Shown: positions 26,353 to 37,522 of the stretch, piece after piece
How the letters are laid out: every line of letters starts with the position of its first letter
Numbering within the stretch: position 1 is the stretch's first letter
Origin: Domibacillus robiginosus
Lineage (GTDB): Bacteria; Bacillota; Bacilli; Bacillales; Domibacillaceae
Length of the DNA stretch: 64,000 nt
Direction: 5' to 3'
NCBI RefSeq assembly: GCF_000966195.1
Contig: NZ_LAHL01000011.1
Span: forward strand, 124,001-188,000
Translations under genes and position numbers: made by a program
Notes under the pieces: generated by a model
Databases searched by the model: none
Told to the model about the DNA's origin: nothing
Seen by the model: the letters and a program-made list of their open reading frames with translations, nothing else

Positions 26353-28677
26353 ATGAAGGCAGATACAATTTACACTGTGCCATTGCTTCCGCTGCGCGGA
26401 ATGCATGTATATCCGACAATGGTGCTGCATTTAGATGTAGGCCGGGATCGGTCAATTGAAGCACTTGAAAAAGCAATGATGAACGACCAGCTTGTTTTTT
26501 TATCCGCTCAAAAAGACCCGGATTTAGATGATCCATCCGGAGATGATGTATACGAAGTCGGTACCTTAACAAAAGTGAAGCAAATGCTAAAGCTTCCAAA
26601 TGGAACGATCCGTGTGCTTGTTGAAGGATTAGAGCGGGCGAAACTAATTTCGGTTGTAGATCAGGAAGCTTTTTATGAAGCTGTCGTGGAAGTGCATACA
26701 GAAGATGCATCAAAAGATGCGGAAACTGAAGCGCTTATGCGGATGCTGTTAAAACAATTTGAGCAGTATGTCAAGCTGTCCAAGAAAGGCTCAACGGAAG
26801 CAATCAGTTCTGTTGCCGACATTGAAGAGCCAGGAAGACTGGCTGACATTGCTACATCACATATGTCACTGAAAGTAAAAGAAAAGCAGGAGATTTTAGC
26901 AACGTTTTCAGTGAAAAAAAGACTTGAACGTTTAATTGCCCTTCTTCACAGTGAGCGGGAAGTATTAAACTTGGAAAAGAAAATCGGTCAACGTGTGAAA
27001 ACGTCGATGGAAAAAACACAGAAAGAATATTATTTGCGTGAGCAAATGAAAGCTATTCAGCTTGAACTTGGCGACAAAGAAGGAAAAACAGGGGAAGTCG
27101 AAGAGCTGACCTCGCGTATTATGGCGGCAAATATGCCGGAGCATGTCGAAAAAACAGCGATGAAAGAGCTTGATCGCTATGAAAAAATTCCACAAAGTGC
27201 TGCGGAAAGTGCGGTCATTCGTAACTATCTTGAATGGCTTGTTACACTGCCGTGGTCTCATGCAACAGAAGATGACCTGGATGTGTTAAAAGCAGAAAAT
27301 GTATTGAATCGTGACCATTATGGGCTTGAAAAAGTAAAAGAACGCGTGCTTGAATTTTTGGCAGTTCGTCAATTGACACAGTCGCTTCGAGGACCGATTC
27401 TCTGTCTTGGTGGCCCTCCTGGAGTAGGGAAAACAAGTCTCGTTCGTTCGATTGCCGAATCGCTTGGCCGGAACTTTGTACGCATCTCACTTGGAGGCGT
27501 CCGCGATGAATCGGAAATCCGCGGTCATCGCCGCACCTATGTCGGTGCAATGCCAGGCCGAATTATTCAAGGTATGAAAAAAGCCGGCACTGTAAATCCA
27601 GTTTTTTTGCTGGATGAAATTGATAAAATGTCGAGCGATTTCCGTGGCGACCCATCCGCAGCTCTTCTTGAAGTGCTTGACCCAGAACAAAATCATAACT
27701 TCAGTGATCATTACATTGAAGAAACGTATGATTTGTCGAATGTTATGTTTATTGCAACAGCAAATGATTTAAGTGCCATTCCGGGACCGCTCCGTGACCG
27801 TATGGAGGTTATATCTATCGCCGGCTATACGGAAGTAGAAAAAATCAATATCGCTAAAGATCACTTGTTCCCGAAGCAAGTAAATGAAAATGGCCTTACG
27901 CGAAATCAGCTTCGGTTAAAAGATGAAGCCATTCGAGACATTGTCCGCTATTATACGCGCGAAGCCGGCGTACGGGGTCTGGAGCGTCAAATGGCTGCTA
28001 TCTGCCGCAAAGCAGCTAAAAAAATCGTGTCAGGCGAGAAAAAGCGGATTACCGTTACCGATAAGAATTTGCAAGAGTATCTCGGCAAGCGTATTTTCCG
28101 CTACGGGCAGGCAGATACTGAAGACCAGGTCGGCGTGGCCAATGGGCTTGCTTATACTTCGGTTGGCGGAGATACCCTTCAAATCGAAGTATCACTTTCG
28201 CCAGGAAAAGGCAAGCTTATTTTAACCGGAAAATTGGGTGACGTAATGAAAGAATCGGCACAAGCCGCCTTTAGCTATGTACGCTCAAAAGCGAATGAAC
28301 TGGGTATTGAAGCAGATTTTCATGAACATCATGATATTCATATTCATGTTCCAGAAGGCGCTGTTCCAAAGGATGGACCATCTGCAGGGATTACAATGGC
28401 GACAGCCCTTATTTCGGCACTTACGGGGCGTGCAGTACGCCGTGATGTAGGGATGACCGGGGAAATTACGCTGCGCGGCCGTGTCCTGCCGATTGGCGGT
28501 GTAAAAGAAAAATCACTTGGTGCACACCGTGCCGGTTTAACAACGATTATTTTGCCGAAGGATAATGAAAAAGATATCGATGATGTTCCAGAAAGCATCC
28601 GGGAAGGAATGACATTCCTGCCTGTTTCAACAATGGATGAAGTATTGGACATCGCGATCGGAGGAAGCAATTCATGA
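26353..28677 (+). CDS. lonA: ATP-dependent protease LonA
   Basis: AAA+ serine protease that degrades damaged and regulatory proteins. The 774-residue protein, the same length as B. subtilis LonA, has the N-terminal substrate domain ([19 protein letters not shown]), Walker A GPPGVGKT, Walker [10 protein letters not shown] and the C-terminal protease domain with catalytic Ser677 in PKDGPSAG and Lys720 in GGVKEKSLG. The ATG at 26353 has GGGAGGGAG upstream. It overlaps engB by 4 bases. Confidence 0.97.
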   Translation: MKADTIYTVPLLPLRGMHVYPTMVLHLDVGRDRSIEALEKAMMNDQLVFLSAQKDPDLDDPSGDDVYEVGTLTKVKQMLKLPNGTIRVLVEGLERAKLISVVDQEAFYEAVVEVHTEDASKDAETEALMRMLLKQFEQYVKLSKKGSTEAISSVADIEEPGRLADIATSHMSLKVKEKQEILATFSVKKRLERLIALLHSEREVLNLEKKIGQRVKTSMEKTQKEYYLREQMKAIQLELGDKEGKTGEVEELTSRIMAANMPEHVEKTAMKELDRYEKIPQSAAESAVIRNYLEWLVTLPWSHATEDDLDVLKAENVLNRDHYGLEKVKERVLEFLAVRQLTQSLRGPILCLGGPPGVGKTSLVRSIAESLGRNFVRISLGGVRDESEIRGHRRTYVGAMPGRIIQGMKKAGTVNPVFLLDEIDKMSSDFRGDPSAALLEVLDPEQNHNFSDHYIEETYDLSNVMFIATANDLSAIPGPLRDRMEVISIAGYTEVEKINIAKDHLFPKQVNENGLTRNQLRLKDEAIRDIVRYYTREAGVRGLERQMAAICRKAAKKIVSGEKKRITVTDKNLQEYLGKRIFRYGQADTEDQVGVANGLAYTSVGGDTLQIEVSLSPGKGKLILTGKLGDVMKESAQAAFSYVRSKANELGIEADFHEHHDIHIHVPEGAVPKDGPSAGITMATALISALTGRAVRRDVGMTGEITLRGRVLPIGGVKEKSLGAHRAGLTTIILPKDNEKDIDDVPESIREGMTFLPVSTMDEVLDIAIGGSNS

Positions 28678-29312
28678 AAGTAAACAATGTGGAACTGGTG
28701 ATCAGTGCCGCGAAACCGCATCAGTATCCAACAGATGGTCTGCCGGAATTTGCGCTCGCTGGGCGTTCAAATGTCGGGAAGTCATCTTTTATCAACCGGA
28801 TGATTGGCCGTAAAAGCATGGCCCGCATTTCATCAAAACCGGGTAAAACACAAACGCTGAATTTCTATAAAATCGAAGACACTGTGTTTTTTGTCGATGT
28901 GCCGGGCTACGGCTATGCAAAAGTAGCGAAAACAGAACGGGCTGCCTGGGGCCGGATGATCGAAACGTATATGACAGACCGGGAACCGCTTGCCGCCTGC
29001 ATTCATATTGTCGATTTACGTCATGCTCCTTCCGCTGATGACGTAGCGATGTATGAGTTTTTAAAGCACCATGATATTCCGACCATTGTCATTGCGACAA
29101 AAGCGGACAAAATTCCAAGGGGCAAATGGCAGAAGCATTTGAAGGTAGTAAAAGAAACACTTGATTTTGATCCGCTTGATGACATTATTGTGTTTTCATC
29201 AGAAACAGGTCTTGGGAAAGAAGAAGTATGGAAAGCCGTGAAAAAGCGGATGTTTGAACAAAAAGAATATCAAACAGAGCTTCGTCAAGAAGAGCAGTTT
29301 GAAGAAGAATAA
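28674..29312 (+). CDS. engB: Ribosome biogenesis GTPase EngB (YsxC)
   Basis: Essential GTPase for assembly of the 50S subunit. The 212-residue protein has the GTPase motifs G1 GRSNVGKS, G2 region SKPGKTQT, G3 DVPGYGYA, G4 ATKADK and G5 FSSETG. The start ATGA overlaps the lonA stop, so the two are translationally coupled, as in B. subtilis lonA-ysxC. Confidence 0.96.
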   Translation: MKVNNVELVISAAKPHQYPTDGLPEFALAGRSNVGKSSFINRMIGRKSMARISSKPGKTQTLNFYKIEDTVFFVDVPGYGYAKVAKTERAAWGRMIETYMTDREPLAACIHIVDLRHAPSADDVAMYEFLKHHDIPTIVIATKADKIPRGKWQKHLKVVKETLDFDPLDDIIVFSSETGLGKEEVWKAVKKRMFEQKEYQTELRQEEQFEEE

Positions 29313-29346
29313 AAGGAGCCTCCCGTATTTTAGGGAGGCTCCTTTT
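29311..29346. terminator. Bidirectional terminator engB / ysxD-like gene
   Basis: AAAAGGAGCCTCCC pairs perfectly with GGGAGGCTCCTTTT across an 8-base loop; T runs on both strands serve the two convergent genes. Confidence 0.88.
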
Positions 29347-29839
29347 ACGTTTTTTTTCGGGCTGGGCCGCTGTTTTTTTGCACGAACAGCAAGTATCCAC
29401 CTATGACAATTAAAATGAGCGGCCAAAACTGCCAGAATGACCCGGCCGGCCCCAGCCATTGTTTTACAGTACCATAAAAAAGCATGACAGCCGCGAGAGC
29501 CAAAAATAAAACACCATTTAAAAGGCCTCGTCCTGTCTGCTGATGCTGTAGCAAAAAGCCGACGGCAATAATTAGCAGGAAAACACCTGTATCATTTGCC
29601 CACCAGCCGAGGTAATCTACTACATAAAAGTGAAGACCAAACCCTGCGAGTACGACACCTGGAACAATTCCATTTCCATCGCCTTTAAACCCCTGGGCGA
29701 GAAAAGCAACTCCTGTAATAAAAAGCAAAGCTGGCCAGCCGAGATAAGGTTTTACCCATGTAAAAGCGGATTGATGAAGAAAAAAGTACAAACCAAAGCC
29801 GATCAATAAAATTCCTGGGAAGATACGCTGTTCGTTCAT
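29345..29839 (-). CDS. Multi-span membrane protein at the ysxD position
   Basis: A 164-residue membrane protein with about six hydrophobic segments, each shaped like the LiaF/DUF5668-type span pattern (FPGILLIGFGLYFFL, GWPALLFITGVAFL, GIVPGVVLAGFGLHFY, DTGVFLLIIAVGFLL, FWPLILIVIGGYLLF). It lies between engB and hemA, as ysxD does in B. subtilis, and has about the same length as I recall for YsxD. Function unknown. I take the ATG at 29839 (MNEQRIFPG), about 9 bases after GCGGGG; the frame is open to 29953 but that part is unlike the rest. Confidence 0.7.
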   Translation of the reverse strand: MNEQRIFPGILLIGFGLYFFLHQSAFTWVKPYLGWPALLFITGVAFLAQGFKGDGNGIVPGVVLAGFGLHFYVVDYLGWWANDTGVFLLIIAVGFLLQHQQTGRGLLNGVLFLALAAVMLFYGTVKQWLGPAGSFWQFWPLILIVIGGYLLFVQKNSGPARKKT

Positions 29840-30174
29840 GTCGATTAAGCCCCGCTTTCCAACACATTTAATAAAAGTTTCCAAAATGCAGATTATGAAG
29901 ACATAATAATAGACGCTCCTGTTACTTTTGATCCTTACTAGCTTCCAATTCATTCTATTGCTAAAATTATTTTTATTTGATAATATTTATAAATAAGAAA
30001 GAAACAGGACGTAAGGCATAAAGGCGTACGATGGATGCCATGGTTTTCGTTTTTGATTTTCTGTCTATGGTATAGAAAGAAGCATTACATGTTTATCCCT
30101 GTTCAGTAAGCATGTCTGCCTTTTATGTTAGCATATGTTCACAATTTATGAATAATAAAAACGTCGCATTATGA

Positions 30175-30180
30175 TATAAT
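30175..30180 (+). promoter_or_regulatory. hemA -10 element
   Basis: TATAAT at 30175-30180, 40 bases before the hemA start; no good -35 is seen. An AT-rich TTATGAATAATAA at 30147-30159 covers the -35 position and partly resembles a PerR box. The rest of the 380-base gap before hemA shows nothing I can support. Confidence 0.45.
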
Positions 30181-30219
30181 GAGACCTACAATGAATCGTT
30201 TTTCGGGGGTGCAAGTAAC

Positions 30220-31563
30220 GTGCATATCATCACGGTGGGATTAAATTATAAAACAGCCCCGGTAGAAATTCGCGAGCGTCTTTCTTTTAGAGAAGATACG
30301 CTTGCAGCAGCGATGACAGAGCTCCAAAAACAAAAAAGTGTGCTTGAAAATGTTATCGTATCGACTTGCAACCGTACAGAAATTTATGCGGTTGTAGATC
30401 AGCTGCATACCGGCCGCTACTATATAAAAGAATTTTTATCTAAATGGTTCGATATTCCGCAGGCAGACTTTACACCGTTCTTGTTCATTTATGAGCAAGA
30501 AGCAGCAGTCGAGCATCTTTTTCGTGTGTCTGCCGGGTTAAATTCAATGGTTCTTGGAGAAACACAAATTTTAGGACAGGTTCGCCAGAGCTTTCTGCAA
30601 TCACAGGAAGTAAAAGCGGCGGGTACTGTATTTAATCATTTGTTTAAGCAAGCTGTTACACTAGCAAAACGAGCGCATGCAGAAACAGATATTGGCGCGA
30701 ATGCTGTATCTGTCAGCTATGCAGCGGTGGAGCTCGCTAAGAAAATTTTTGGCGAGTTATCAGGACGCCATGTGCTGGTGCTTGGTGCCGGAAAAATGGG
30801 CGAGCTGGCGATCAAGAACCTGCATGGCAGCGGAGCAACTAAAGTGACAGTGGTGAACCGGACGTTCCAAAAAGCAGAAGCGCTTGCTGAACGCTTTGAC
30901 GGACAGGCTAAAACAATGGATGAGCTGCAAAGCGCACTGGTTGAAGCAGATATTTTAATCAGTTCAACTGGTTCAAAGGATTATGTGGTTACAAAAGAGG
31001 TAATGACAGGTGTCCAGAAAATGCGCAAAGGACGGCCGTTGTTTATGGTTGATATTGCTGTGCCTCGTGATATTGCGCCGGAAGTAGCAGAGCTTGACAG
31101 CATTTTCTTATATGATATTGATGACCTGGAAGGCATTGTCGAGGCGAATCTGGCTGAACGCGAAAAAGCCGCTGCGAAAATAGGGCTTATGATTGAAGGG
31201 GAAATTGTTGCCTTTAATGAATGGATTAATGTGCTGGGTGTAGTGCCGGTAATCTCGGCTTTACGTCAAAAAGCACTTTCAATCCAATCGGAAACGATGG
31301 ACAGCTTAAATCGGAAGCTGCCGCACCTGTCGGATCGCGATCGGAAAGTGCTGAGCAAGCACACGAAAAGTATTGTGAATCAAATGCTGAAGGATCCGAT
31401 TTTGCAGGCAAAAGAATTAGCCGGTGACAAGCGGGCAGCTGAAAAGCTTGAACTCTTTATGCACATTTTCAATATTGAAGAAGATGTTCAAGAACTGAAA
31501 CGTGCACAGGAAGAAGAAGAGCGTGTTCAAATGGTTCAAACAAAGCCTTTACTCCAGTTTTAA
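30220..31563 (+). CDS. hemA: Glutamyl-tRNA reductase
   Basis: First enzyme of the C5 haem pathway: reduces glutamyl-tRNA to glutamate-1-semialdehyde with NADPH. The 447-residue protein has the catalytic Cys in STCNRTE, the NADPH fold [29 protein letters not shown], and the C-terminal dimer helix. The GTG at 30220 follows CGGGGGTG and gives [15 protein letters not shown] as in the family. First gene of hemAXCDBL. Confidence 0.96.
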   Translation: MHIITVGLNYKTAPVEIRERLSFREDTLAAAMTELQKQKSVLENVIVSTCNRTEIYAVVDQLHTGRYYIKEFLSKWFDIPQADFTPFLFIYEQEAAVEHLFRVSAGLNSMVLGETQILGQVRQSFLQSQEVKAAGTVFNHLFKQAVTLAKRAHAETDIGANAVSVSYAAVELAKKIFGELSGRHVLVLGAGKMGELAIKNLHGSGATKVTVVNRTFQKAEALAERFDGQAKTMDELQSALVEADILISSTGSKDYVVTKEVMTGVQKMRKGRPLFMVDIAVPRDIAPEVAELDSIFLYDIDDLEGIVEANLAEREKAAAKIGLMIEGEIVAFNEWINVLGVVPVISALRQKALSIQSETMDSLNRKLPHLSDRDRKVLSKHTKSIVNQMLKDPILQAKELAGDKRAAEKLELFMHIFNIEEDVQELKRAQEEEERVQMVQTKPLLQF

Positions 31564-31576
31564 GTGAGGTTACGCC

Positions 31577-32410
31577 ATGTTGGAGCAGGGAATGACTCGC
31601 CTTCATGAACTTATGATTATTTTATACGCCGTAAGCGTATTGCTTTATTTTCTTGATTTTGTTCAAAAAAACCAGCGGGCGAATCGAATCGCCTTCTGGA
31701 TCCTAACGATCGTTTGGAGTCTGCAAACGATTTTTTTGGCCCTGTACATGTACAATGCCGGACGTTTTCCGGTACTGACTCTTTTTGAGGGTCTTTATTT
31801 TTATGCATGGGTGCTGATTACATTTTCGCTTGTGCTAAACAAGCTCCTACGGATGGACTTTACCGTTTTTTTCACAAATGTTATCGGGTTTATGATTATG
31901 ACAGTTCATACCTTTGCACCTATTCAGGTGGAATCACAGGCAGCAGCGGAAAAGCTCGTATCAGAACTTTTGCTTCTTCACATTACAACGGCTATTTTGT
32001 CCTATGGCGCTTTTTCTCTGTCCTTTATTTTTTCCGCACTTTACTTGCTGCAATATCGTCTTTTAAAGCTGAAAAAGTGGAATGAACGGCTATGGAGACT
32101 TGGAGACCTGGGCCAGCTCGAAAAGCTGTCGGTTGTTTTGAACGCAATAGGTGTTCCGCTTCTGCTGCTCAGCTTAATCTTAGGACTTGTCTGGAAAACG
32201 ATTAAGCTGCCCGAGGTAAGCTGGTTTGATTTGAAAATTGTTACATCTTTTGTTTTACTGTTTATATATAGCACTTTTTTGTACGTTAAAGTACGAAAAG
32301 GAGTATCGGGAAAAACACTCGCATACATCAATGCAGCAGCTTTTCTCATCATCTTAATGAACTTTTTCCTCGGAAGCCGGCTGTCCACATTCCATTTCTG
32401 GTATTCGTGA
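31577..32410 (+). CDS. hemX: HemX-like membrane protein
   Basis: A 277-residue membrane protein with about eight spans, of the CcsA/HemX cytochrome-assembly type family ([50 protein letters not shown]). In B. subtilis HemX lowers the level of glutamyl-tRNA reductase; the mechanism is not clear. ATG 31577 with GTGAGG upstream; an ATG at 31592 is possible. Position between hemA and hemC is that of B. subtilis hemX. Confidence 0.9.
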   Translation: MLEQGMTRLHELMIILYAVSVLLYFLDFVQKNQRANRIAFWILTIVWSLQTIFLALYMYNAGRFPVLTLFEGLYFYAWVLITFSLVLNKLLRMDFTVFFTNVIGFMIMTVHTFAPIQVESQAAAEKLVSELLLLHITTAILSYGAFSLSFIFSALYLLQYRLLKLKKWNERLWRLGDLGQLEKLSVVLNAIGVPLLLLSLILGLVWKTIKLPEVSWFDLKIVTSFVLLFIYSTFLYVKVRKGVSGKTLAYINAAAFLIILMNFFLGSRLSTFHFWYS

Positions 32411-32444
32411 CACCGGCTTTCGAGCGGTTATGGAGGGAATTATC

Positions 32445-33371
32445 TTGCGGAAAATTATTGTCGGATCAAGAAAAAGCCGCCTGGCGCTTACGCAAACAAA
32501 CCAGGTGATTGACCAGCTGAAAGCACTGTCGCCAGGAACAGAATTTGAAGTAAAAGAAATTGTGACAAAAGGCGACCGTATTTTAGATGTGACATTATCT
32601 AAAGTGGGCGGCAAAGGCTTGTTCGTAAAAGAAATCGAGCAGGCACTTTTTGACGGCGAAATAGACATGGCTGTTCATAGCATGAAGGACATGCCGGCTG
32701 TTTTGCCTGAAGGACTTGTGATTGGCGCTGTGCCTGAGAGAGAAGATCACCGCGATGCGCTTATTTCTAATGGTCATGTAAAGTTCCATGAATTGCCTTC
32801 GGGCTCTATTATAGGCACGAGCAGTCTGCGCCGCAGTGCTCAGATTTTAGCTGCAAGACCGGATCTTGAAATCAAATGGATTCGCGGTAATATTGATACC
32901 CGGCTGGCGAAGCTGAAAAATGAAGAATATGATGCCATTATTTTAGCCGCAGCCGGTCTTGCACGTATGGGCTGGGCAGCAGATACCGTAACAGAATTTT
33001 TGGATGAAGAATTATCTGTTTCAGCTGTTGGGCAGGGTGCGCTGGCGATTGAATGCCGTGAAGATGATCAGGAGTTGCGGGCACTTCTAAACCAGTTTAC
33101 CTGTGAAAACACGAAGCGGACTGTTGCAGCCGAGCGGTTTTTCCTGGGTGCTGTAGAAGGAAGCTGTCAGGTGCCTGTTGCTGGATTTGCAAAGGCAGAT
33201 GGCGCGGAGCTGTCTCTGACTGCGCTTGTCGCTTCACCGGATGGGAAAACAATTTTAAAAGAAACGGTTTCAGGAAGTGATGCCGAGCAAGTGGGCTTAC
33301 AAGCAGCCGAGCTTTTAAAGAACCGGGGTGCGCTGGAATTAATCGAAGCCGCAAGAGCAGCGTCTGAATGA
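32445..33371 (+). CDS. hemC: Hydroxymethylbilane synthase
   Basis: Joins four porphobilinogens into hydroxymethylbilane. The 308-residue protein shows [37 protein letters not shown] with the active Asp region, GTSSLRR and the dipyrromethane-cofactor Cys241 in EGSCQVP. I choose the TTG at 32445, 7 bases after GGAGGG; the ATG at 32430 is upstream of that ribosome site. It overlaps hemD by 4 bases. Confidence 0.95.
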   Translation: MRKIIVGSRKSRLALTQTNQVIDQLKALSPGTEFEVKEIVTKGDRILDVTLSKVGGKGLFVKEIEQALFDGEIDMAVHSMKDMPAVLPEGLVIGAVPEREDHRDALISNGHVKFHELPSGSIIGTSSLRRSAQILAARPDLEIKWIRGNIDTRLAKLKNEEYDAIILAAAGLARMGWAADTVTEFLDEELSVSAVGQGALAIECREDDQELRALLNQFTCENTKRTVAAERFFLGAVEGSCQVPVAGFAKADGAELSLTALVASPDGKTILKETVSGSDAEQVGLQAAELLKNRGALELIEAARAASE

Positions 33372-34123
33372 AGCCGCTCGCTGGTAAACGAATTGTTGTA
33401 ACACGTCCCAGGGGACAGGCGGCACCGTTTATTGGTAAAATAGAAGAAGCGGGCGGCACAGCATACGCAGTGCCGCTTATCGCATTCCGGCCATCGCAAG
33501 ACAGGCAGGAGGAAGCCATTTTGGCTGCCTTGCATACATATGATTGGATTTTGTTTACAAGTAAAAACGGTGTTGATTTTTTTATGCAAAAAGCCGGCCA
33601 CCTTTTGCATAAGATTGGAGCCAAGTGGGCAGCAATTGGTACTCAAACCGCCAGGGCAGCAGAAGCTTATGGGCTTTCTGTTTCCTATATGCCGGGACGC
33701 TTTTCAGCAGAGGATATGGCGGAGGAAATACGAAATGGATTATTTCTTCCAAAAAAAATGCTCGTTCCAAAGAGCAGCATGGCGCGCAGTGTAATAGCGG
33801 ATACAGTTCGTCAGTCAGGAGGGCAGGCAGACGAGTGGATTGTATATGAAACGTACTTTCCTGCTGATGAAAAGGAACACTTATTAGAAGTAATTCGGAT
33901 GGAAAAGATAGACATGATTACTTTTACAAGTCCGTCTGCCGTTCGTCATTTTATGCAGATTCTGAAGCAGTCACAGGAGCCGCTGCCTGATACGGATTAC
34001 GGCGTAATTGGACGGGTAACGAAAAAAGAAGCGTTGTCGAATGGCATACGTGTTGCCGTTTGCCCGGCTGTGTTTACGATTGATGCGCTTGTGGAGGAAA
34101 TGGGCCAATTTTATAAGGAGTGA
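33368..34123 (+). CDS. hemD: Uroporphyrinogen-III synthase
   Basis: Closes hydroxymethylbilane to uroporphyrinogen III with inversion of ring D. The 251-residue sequence is poorly conserved in this family generally, but [41 protein letters not shown] and [12 protein letters not shown] are recognisable, and the gene sits between hemC and hemB. ATGA overlap with hemC shows coupling. Confidence 0.92.
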   Translation: MKPLAGKRIVVTRPRGQAAPFIGKIEEAGGTAYAVPLIAFRPSQDRQEEAILAALHTYDWILFTSKNGVDFFMQKAGHLLHKIGAKWAAIGTQTARAAEAYGLSVSYMPGRFSAEDMAEEIRNGLFLPKKMLVPKSSMARSVIADTVRQSGGQADEWIVYETYFPADEKEHLLEVIRMEKIDMITFTSPSAVRHFMQILKQSQEPLPDTDYGVIGRVTKKEALSNGIRVAVCPAVFTIDALVEEMGQFYKE

Positions 34124-34127
34124 TAGT

Positions 34128-35105
34128 ATGGAATTGAATTTTGATCGTCACCGCCGCTTGCGTCAAACTGCTAATATGCGTGCGCTTGTGCGGGAAACAC
34201 AGCTTCATGTAAATGATTTTATTTATCCGCTTTTTGTAGCAGAAGGAGAAGGAATCCGCAATGAGGTTCCATCTATGCCGGGCGTTTTTCAATTATCTCT
34301 TGATCAATTAAACCAGGAGATTGACGAAGTGATTGAGCTGGGCATTAAATCGATTATTTTGTTCGGCCTGCCTGACGTAAAAGATGCGATTGGAACAGGT
34401 GCCTACCATAACGACGGCATTGTTCAAAAGGCTACACGGCATATTAAAGAACAATATCCAGACCTTATCGTGATCGCGGATACATGTTTGTGTGAATATA
34501 CCGATCATGGCCATTGCGGTGTGATTGAAGGAAGCCGTGTGTTAAATGATCCTTCACTTGATTTGCTGGCGAAAGCAGCGATCAGCCAGGCAAAAGCGGG
34601 AGCGGATATTATTGCACCATCCAATATGATGGATGGATTTGTTGCCGCTATTCGCCAGGGACTGGATGAAGCAGGCTTTGAAGAAGTACCGATTATGTCT
34701 TACGCTGTAAAATATTCTTCTGCTTATTACGGGCCATTCCGTGATGCGGCGGACTCCACACCGCAATTTGGAGACCGGAAAACCTATCAAATGGATCCGG
34801 CCAACCGGCGTGAAGCAATTAGGGAAGCACAGGCTGATATAGAGCAGGGGGCTGACTTCTTGATCGTAAAGCCGGCTCTTTCTTACCTGGATATTGTCCG
34901 GGACGTACGGAATGAATTCCAGGCACCTGTTGTCGCTTATAGCGTAAGCGGCGAATATGCCATGGTGAAGGCTGCCGCTTTAAACGGCTGGGTGGATGAA
35001 AAAGCCATTGTGCTTGAAACATTGACGAGCATGAAGCGTGCAGGCGCGGACTTAATTATGACCTATCATGCAAAAGATGCTGCACGTTGGCTGAACGAAC
35101 AATAA
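34128..35105 (+). CDS. hemB: Delta-aminolevulinic acid dehydratase
   Basis: Condenses two 5-aminolevulinates to porphobilinogen. The 325-residue protein has the zinc-type cysteine motif [14 protein letters not shown] and the two active lysines in MSYAVKYSS and [10 protein letters not shown] use the ATG at 34128, 7 bases after AAGGAG; the frame also opens at 34041 inside hemD, without support. Next gene hemL starts 14 bases later. Confidence 0.96.
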   Translation: MELNFDRHRRLRQTANMRALVRETQLHVNDFIYPLFVAEGEGIRNEVPSMPGVFQLSLDQLNQEIDEVIELGIKSIILFGLPDVKDAIGTGAYHNDGIVQKATRHIKEQYPDLIVIADTCLCEYTDHGHCGVIEGSRVLNDPSLDLLAKAAISQAKAGADIIAPSNMMDGFVAAIRQGLDEAGFEEVPIMSYAVKYSSAYYGPFRDAADSTPQFGDRKTYQMDPANRREAIREAQADIEQGADFLIVKPALSYLDIVRDVRNEFQAPVVAYSVSGEYAMVKAAALNGWVDEKAIVLETLTSMKRAGADLIMTYHAKDAARWLNEQ

Positions 35106-35119
35106 TAGGAGGCGTTTTC

Positions 35120-36409
35120 ATGCGTTCATTTGAAAAATCAAAAGCTGCTTTTAAAGAAGCGGTGGAAATGATGCCGGGCGGCGTAAACAGCCCGGTCCGC
35201 GCGTTTAAATCAGTTAACATTGATCCTATTTTTATGGAGCGGGGTAAAGGCTCTAAAATTTGGGATATTGACGGGAATGAATACATCGACTACGTGCTTT
35301 CATGGGGACCACTTATTTTAGGCCACTCGAATGACCAGGTAGTCCAAGCGCTGAAAAGAAGTGCGGAAACCGGTACAAGCTTTGGTGCCTCTACACTACT
35401 TGAAAATGAAATGGCAAAGCTTGTTATTGAGCGGGTGCCATCGATTGAAGTGGTTCGAATGGTATCAAGTGGTACAGAAGCAACCATGAGTGCTCTCCGG
35501 CTTGCGCGTGGATATACAGGGCGCAATAAAATCCTTAAGTTTGAAGGCTGCTATCATGGCCACGGAGATTCACTGCTGATCAAAGCGGGTTCCGGCGTAG
35601 CCACACTTGGACTGCCGGACAGCCCGGGTGTGCCGGAAAGTGTTGCGAAAAATACAATCACTGTACCATACAATGATACAGAAAGCGTCCGCTATGCATT
35701 TGAGCAATTTGGTGAAGATATTGCCTGCGTTATTGTTGAGCCTGTTGCCGGCAATATGGGGGTTGTTCCTCCACAGCCGGGATTTTTAGAAGGACTGCGT
35801 GAAATAACAGAGCAAAATGGTGCTCTACTTATTTTTGATGAAGTGATGACAGGCTTCCGCGTCGGCTACAATTGCGCACAGGGACATTTCGGCGTAACAC
35901 CGGACCTTACCTGCCTTGGCAAAGTCATCGGTGGCGGTCTGCCAGTAGGCGCTTACGGTGGAAAAGCAGACATTATGAATCAAATTGCACCGGCCGGAAC
36001 GATTTATCAGGCAGGAACACTGTCTGGAAACCCAATGGCGATGACCGCTGGAATCGAAACGCTTCGCCAATTGACGCCGGCTTCTTATGAAGAATTTGGG
36101 CGCAAAGCGGATATGCTTGAAAAAGGGCTGACAGAAGCGGCAAAGAAACATGGCATTCCAATTACCTTTAACCGTGCAGGTTCAATGATCGGCTACTTTT
36201 TCCATGAAGGACCGGTTCAAAATTACGACGATGCAAAAGAATCAGACCTTGCCCTATTCGCAAACTACTTCCGCGAAATGGCACTTGAAGGCGTCTTTTT
36301 AGCACCGTCCCAATTTGAAGGACTGTTCCTATCCACAGCACATTCTGATGAAGATATCAATAAAACGATTCAAGCTGCTGAAAAAGCATTCAGTCGCTTG
36401 AAAAAATAA
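35120..36409 (+). CDS. hemL: Glutamate-1-semialdehyde 2,1-aminomutase
   Basis: PLP enzyme that converts glutamate-1-semialdehyde to 5-aminolevulinate. The 429-residue protein has [13 protein letters not shown], the PLP-binding [17 protein letters not shown] and DEVMTGFRV, and the Schiff-base Lys in [17 protein letters not shown]. The ATG at 35120 has TAGGAGG upstream. Last gene of the hem operon, followed by a terminator. Confidence 0.96.
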   Translation: MRSFEKSKAAFKEAVEMMPGGVNSPVRAFKSVNIDPIFMERGKGSKIWDIDGNEYIDYVLSWGPLILGHSNDQVVQALKRSAETGTSFGASTLLENEMAKLVIERVPSIEVVRMVSSGTEATMSALRLARGYTGRNKILKFEGCYHGHGDSLLIKAGSGVATLGLPDSPGVPESVAKNTITVPYNDTESVRYAFEQFGEDIACVIVEPVAGNMGVVPPQPGFLEGLREITEQNGALLIFDEVMTGFRVGYNCAQGHFGVTPDLTCLGKVIGGGLPVGAYGGKADIMNQIAPAGTIYQAGTLSGNPMAMTAGIETLRQLTPASYEEFGRKADMLEKGLTEAAKKHGIPITFNRAGSMIGYFFHEGPVQNYDDAKESDLALFANYFREMALEGVFLAPSQFEGLFLSTAHSDEDINKTIQAAEKAFSRLKK

Positions 36410-36416
36410 AACTTTC

Positions 36417-36464
36417 AGTGCCTGTTCTATTGCGTTTTTATACGTTTGGACAGGCACTTTTTTT
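36417..36464 (+). terminator. Terminator after hemAXCDBL
   Basis: GTGCCTGT and ACAGGCAC arms with a 23-base interior, followed by seven or more Ts. Confidence 0.75.
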
Positions 36465-36492
36465 CATGTTTTCCTTTTTACGCGCATACACT
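36464..36492 (+). promoter_or_regulatory. Predicted SigE promoter of the spoVID-like gene
   Basis: CATACACT (36485-36492) fits the SigE -10 consensus CATACANT exactly. TCATGTT (36464-36470), 14 bases upstream, fits the -35 consensus KMATATT at six of seven positions. B. subtilis spoVID is a SigE gene. Confidence 0.65.
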
Positions 36493-36514
36493 AGCGCGAA
36501 AGGGAGGGGTGTGC

Positions 36515-37204
36515 ATGGAAGAGTTATTTTTCGTTGCGCTTCAGGAGGATGTTGTATTTCCAGAAGGAGAAGAAGTGGATGAACTGCTGTCTATCTCTCT
36601 TGACCCGCAGGTGGTGATTCAAGGGGCAAGTGTACAGGGCTCTATTGAGGTAACAGGCGAATATCGAATAAACGATCATTTTGGAATGGAAGAAGATTCT
36701 GTCCGCCAGTTTTTCCGCCATATCCCGGTGCAGGCCATTTTGCCTCCGGATCAGCGTGCGGCGGATGGAGCAGATATTGAAATTCACACCTTTGATTATA
36801 CAGTGAAAAAGCCAGACCGGCTTATTTTAGAAGCAGAACTTGCCATTGCAGTGTCTGCTGTAAGAAAAGTAGAGGAAGAGCAAGAGCCGATTGTGGCAGC
36901 TGCTTATGAGTATGAAACAGAGGCAAGCTTCGAGAATGATTTAGAAGAGCTTGAAGACAGCGAGACGGAAGAAAGCATCCAAGCCGAAGAGGATCAGGAA
37001 GCAGATCAAACGGCAGAAACAGAAGATGCCGCTGTTCAAGTTCAAAAGCGGGCGGAAGACGATGCTTCCATTTTTAGCTGGCTTGAAGAGCGGCCGGTGC
37101 AACAAACAAAATGGCGTTTTCAAGTATCGTCTGGCAATGTAGAGCTTATAGCCACTCAAGATGAAGAGCAGCCGCCAGGAGAATCAAAAGAGACAGCAGA
37201 ATAA
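36515..37204 (+). CDS. Short SpoVID-like spore coat morphogenesis protein
   Basis: The N-terminal 110 residues match the SpoVID/SPOCS domain (EVDELLSISLDPQVVIQGASV, VTGEYRI, FDYTV), which recruits SpoIVA-based coat layers to the forespore. An acidic linker follows. The protein is only 229 residues, whereas B. subtilis SpoVID is about 575 and ends in a LysM domain. Here the tail, from SIFSWLEERPVQQTKWRFQV, stops where the LysM domain would begin. Position after hemL is that of spoVID. Start ATG 36515 with GGGAGGGG; the frame from 36446 runs through the hem terminator. Its 3' end overlaps an antisense small gene. Confidence 0.75.
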   Translation: MEELFFVALQEDVVFPEGEEVDELLSISLDPQVVIQGASVQGSIEVTGEYRINDHFGMEEDSVRQFFRHIPVQAILPPDQRAADGADIEIHTFDYTVKKPDRLILEAELAIAVSAVRKVEEEQEPIVAAAYEYETEASFENDLEELEDSETEESIQAEEDQEADQTAETEDAAVQVQKRAEDDASIFSWLEERPVQQTKWRFQVSSGNVELIATQDEEQPPGESKETAE

Positions 37205-37331
37205 CATCAAATGTCGTTGGCAAAAACAGCGTACGCAGTCCTTGAAAGCAGCAAAGGGGGATGATAATCCGGCAGCACATAAAGCGGCAGCGGCGCAGCC
37301 AAGGCGGCCATCTGTCGTAATGACGCATCAT
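37146..37331 (-). CDS. Small membrane protein antisense to the spoVID-like 3' end
   Basis: A 61-residue frame with a very good ribosome site (AAAAGGAG, then 8 bases, ATG). The product has a basic, aromatic N-terminus (MMRHYDRWPPWLRRCRF) and a strongly hydrophobic C-terminus (TFDVILLSLLILLAAALHLEWL pattern) suggesting one or two membrane spans. I do not recognise the family with certainty. It overlaps the last 59 bases of the spoVID-like gene tail to tail. The plus-strand frame over the same region (37161-37349) is very basic and unconvincing. Confidence 0.5.
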   Translation of the reverse strand: MMRHYDRWPPWLRRCRFMCCRIIIPLCCFQGLRTLFLPTTFDVILLSLLILLAAALHLEWL

Positions 37332-37354
37332 AAAAAACACTCCTTTTAAAGTTA

Positions 37355-37490
37355 CTGTCCAGCTTGGGATGCCACGGAAAGTCTACGCGGTTTTGCGACA
37401 CAAGGTAATCTCTTTTGAAGGTATAAAAATGCCTTCGTCCGTGATCACCTGATGCTTGCAGACGATAAGCGGCACCTGCCCTTTTCTTAT
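37355..37490 (+). repeat. Degenerate Bacillaceae repeat before valS
   Basis: Starts CTGTCCAGCTT and ends CCTTTTCTTAT; shares ends and internal words with 26208-26334 in the same orientation. It also contains a hairpin GAAGGTAT-AAAA-ATGCCTTC (37417-37436). It takes up the place of ysxE, which B. subtilis has between spoVID and valS. Confidence 0.5.
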
Positions 37491-37522
37491 CATATGAATT
37501 GCACGAAAAACGGTGCGCAAGG

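Noticed and set aside
37161-37349. Plus-strand frame after the spoVID-like gene, possibly a frameshifted SpoVID tail
   Set aside because: Product is extremely basic and Gln/Ala-rich with no LysM pattern; the minus-strand frame over the same DNA has a good ribosome site and a membrane span.
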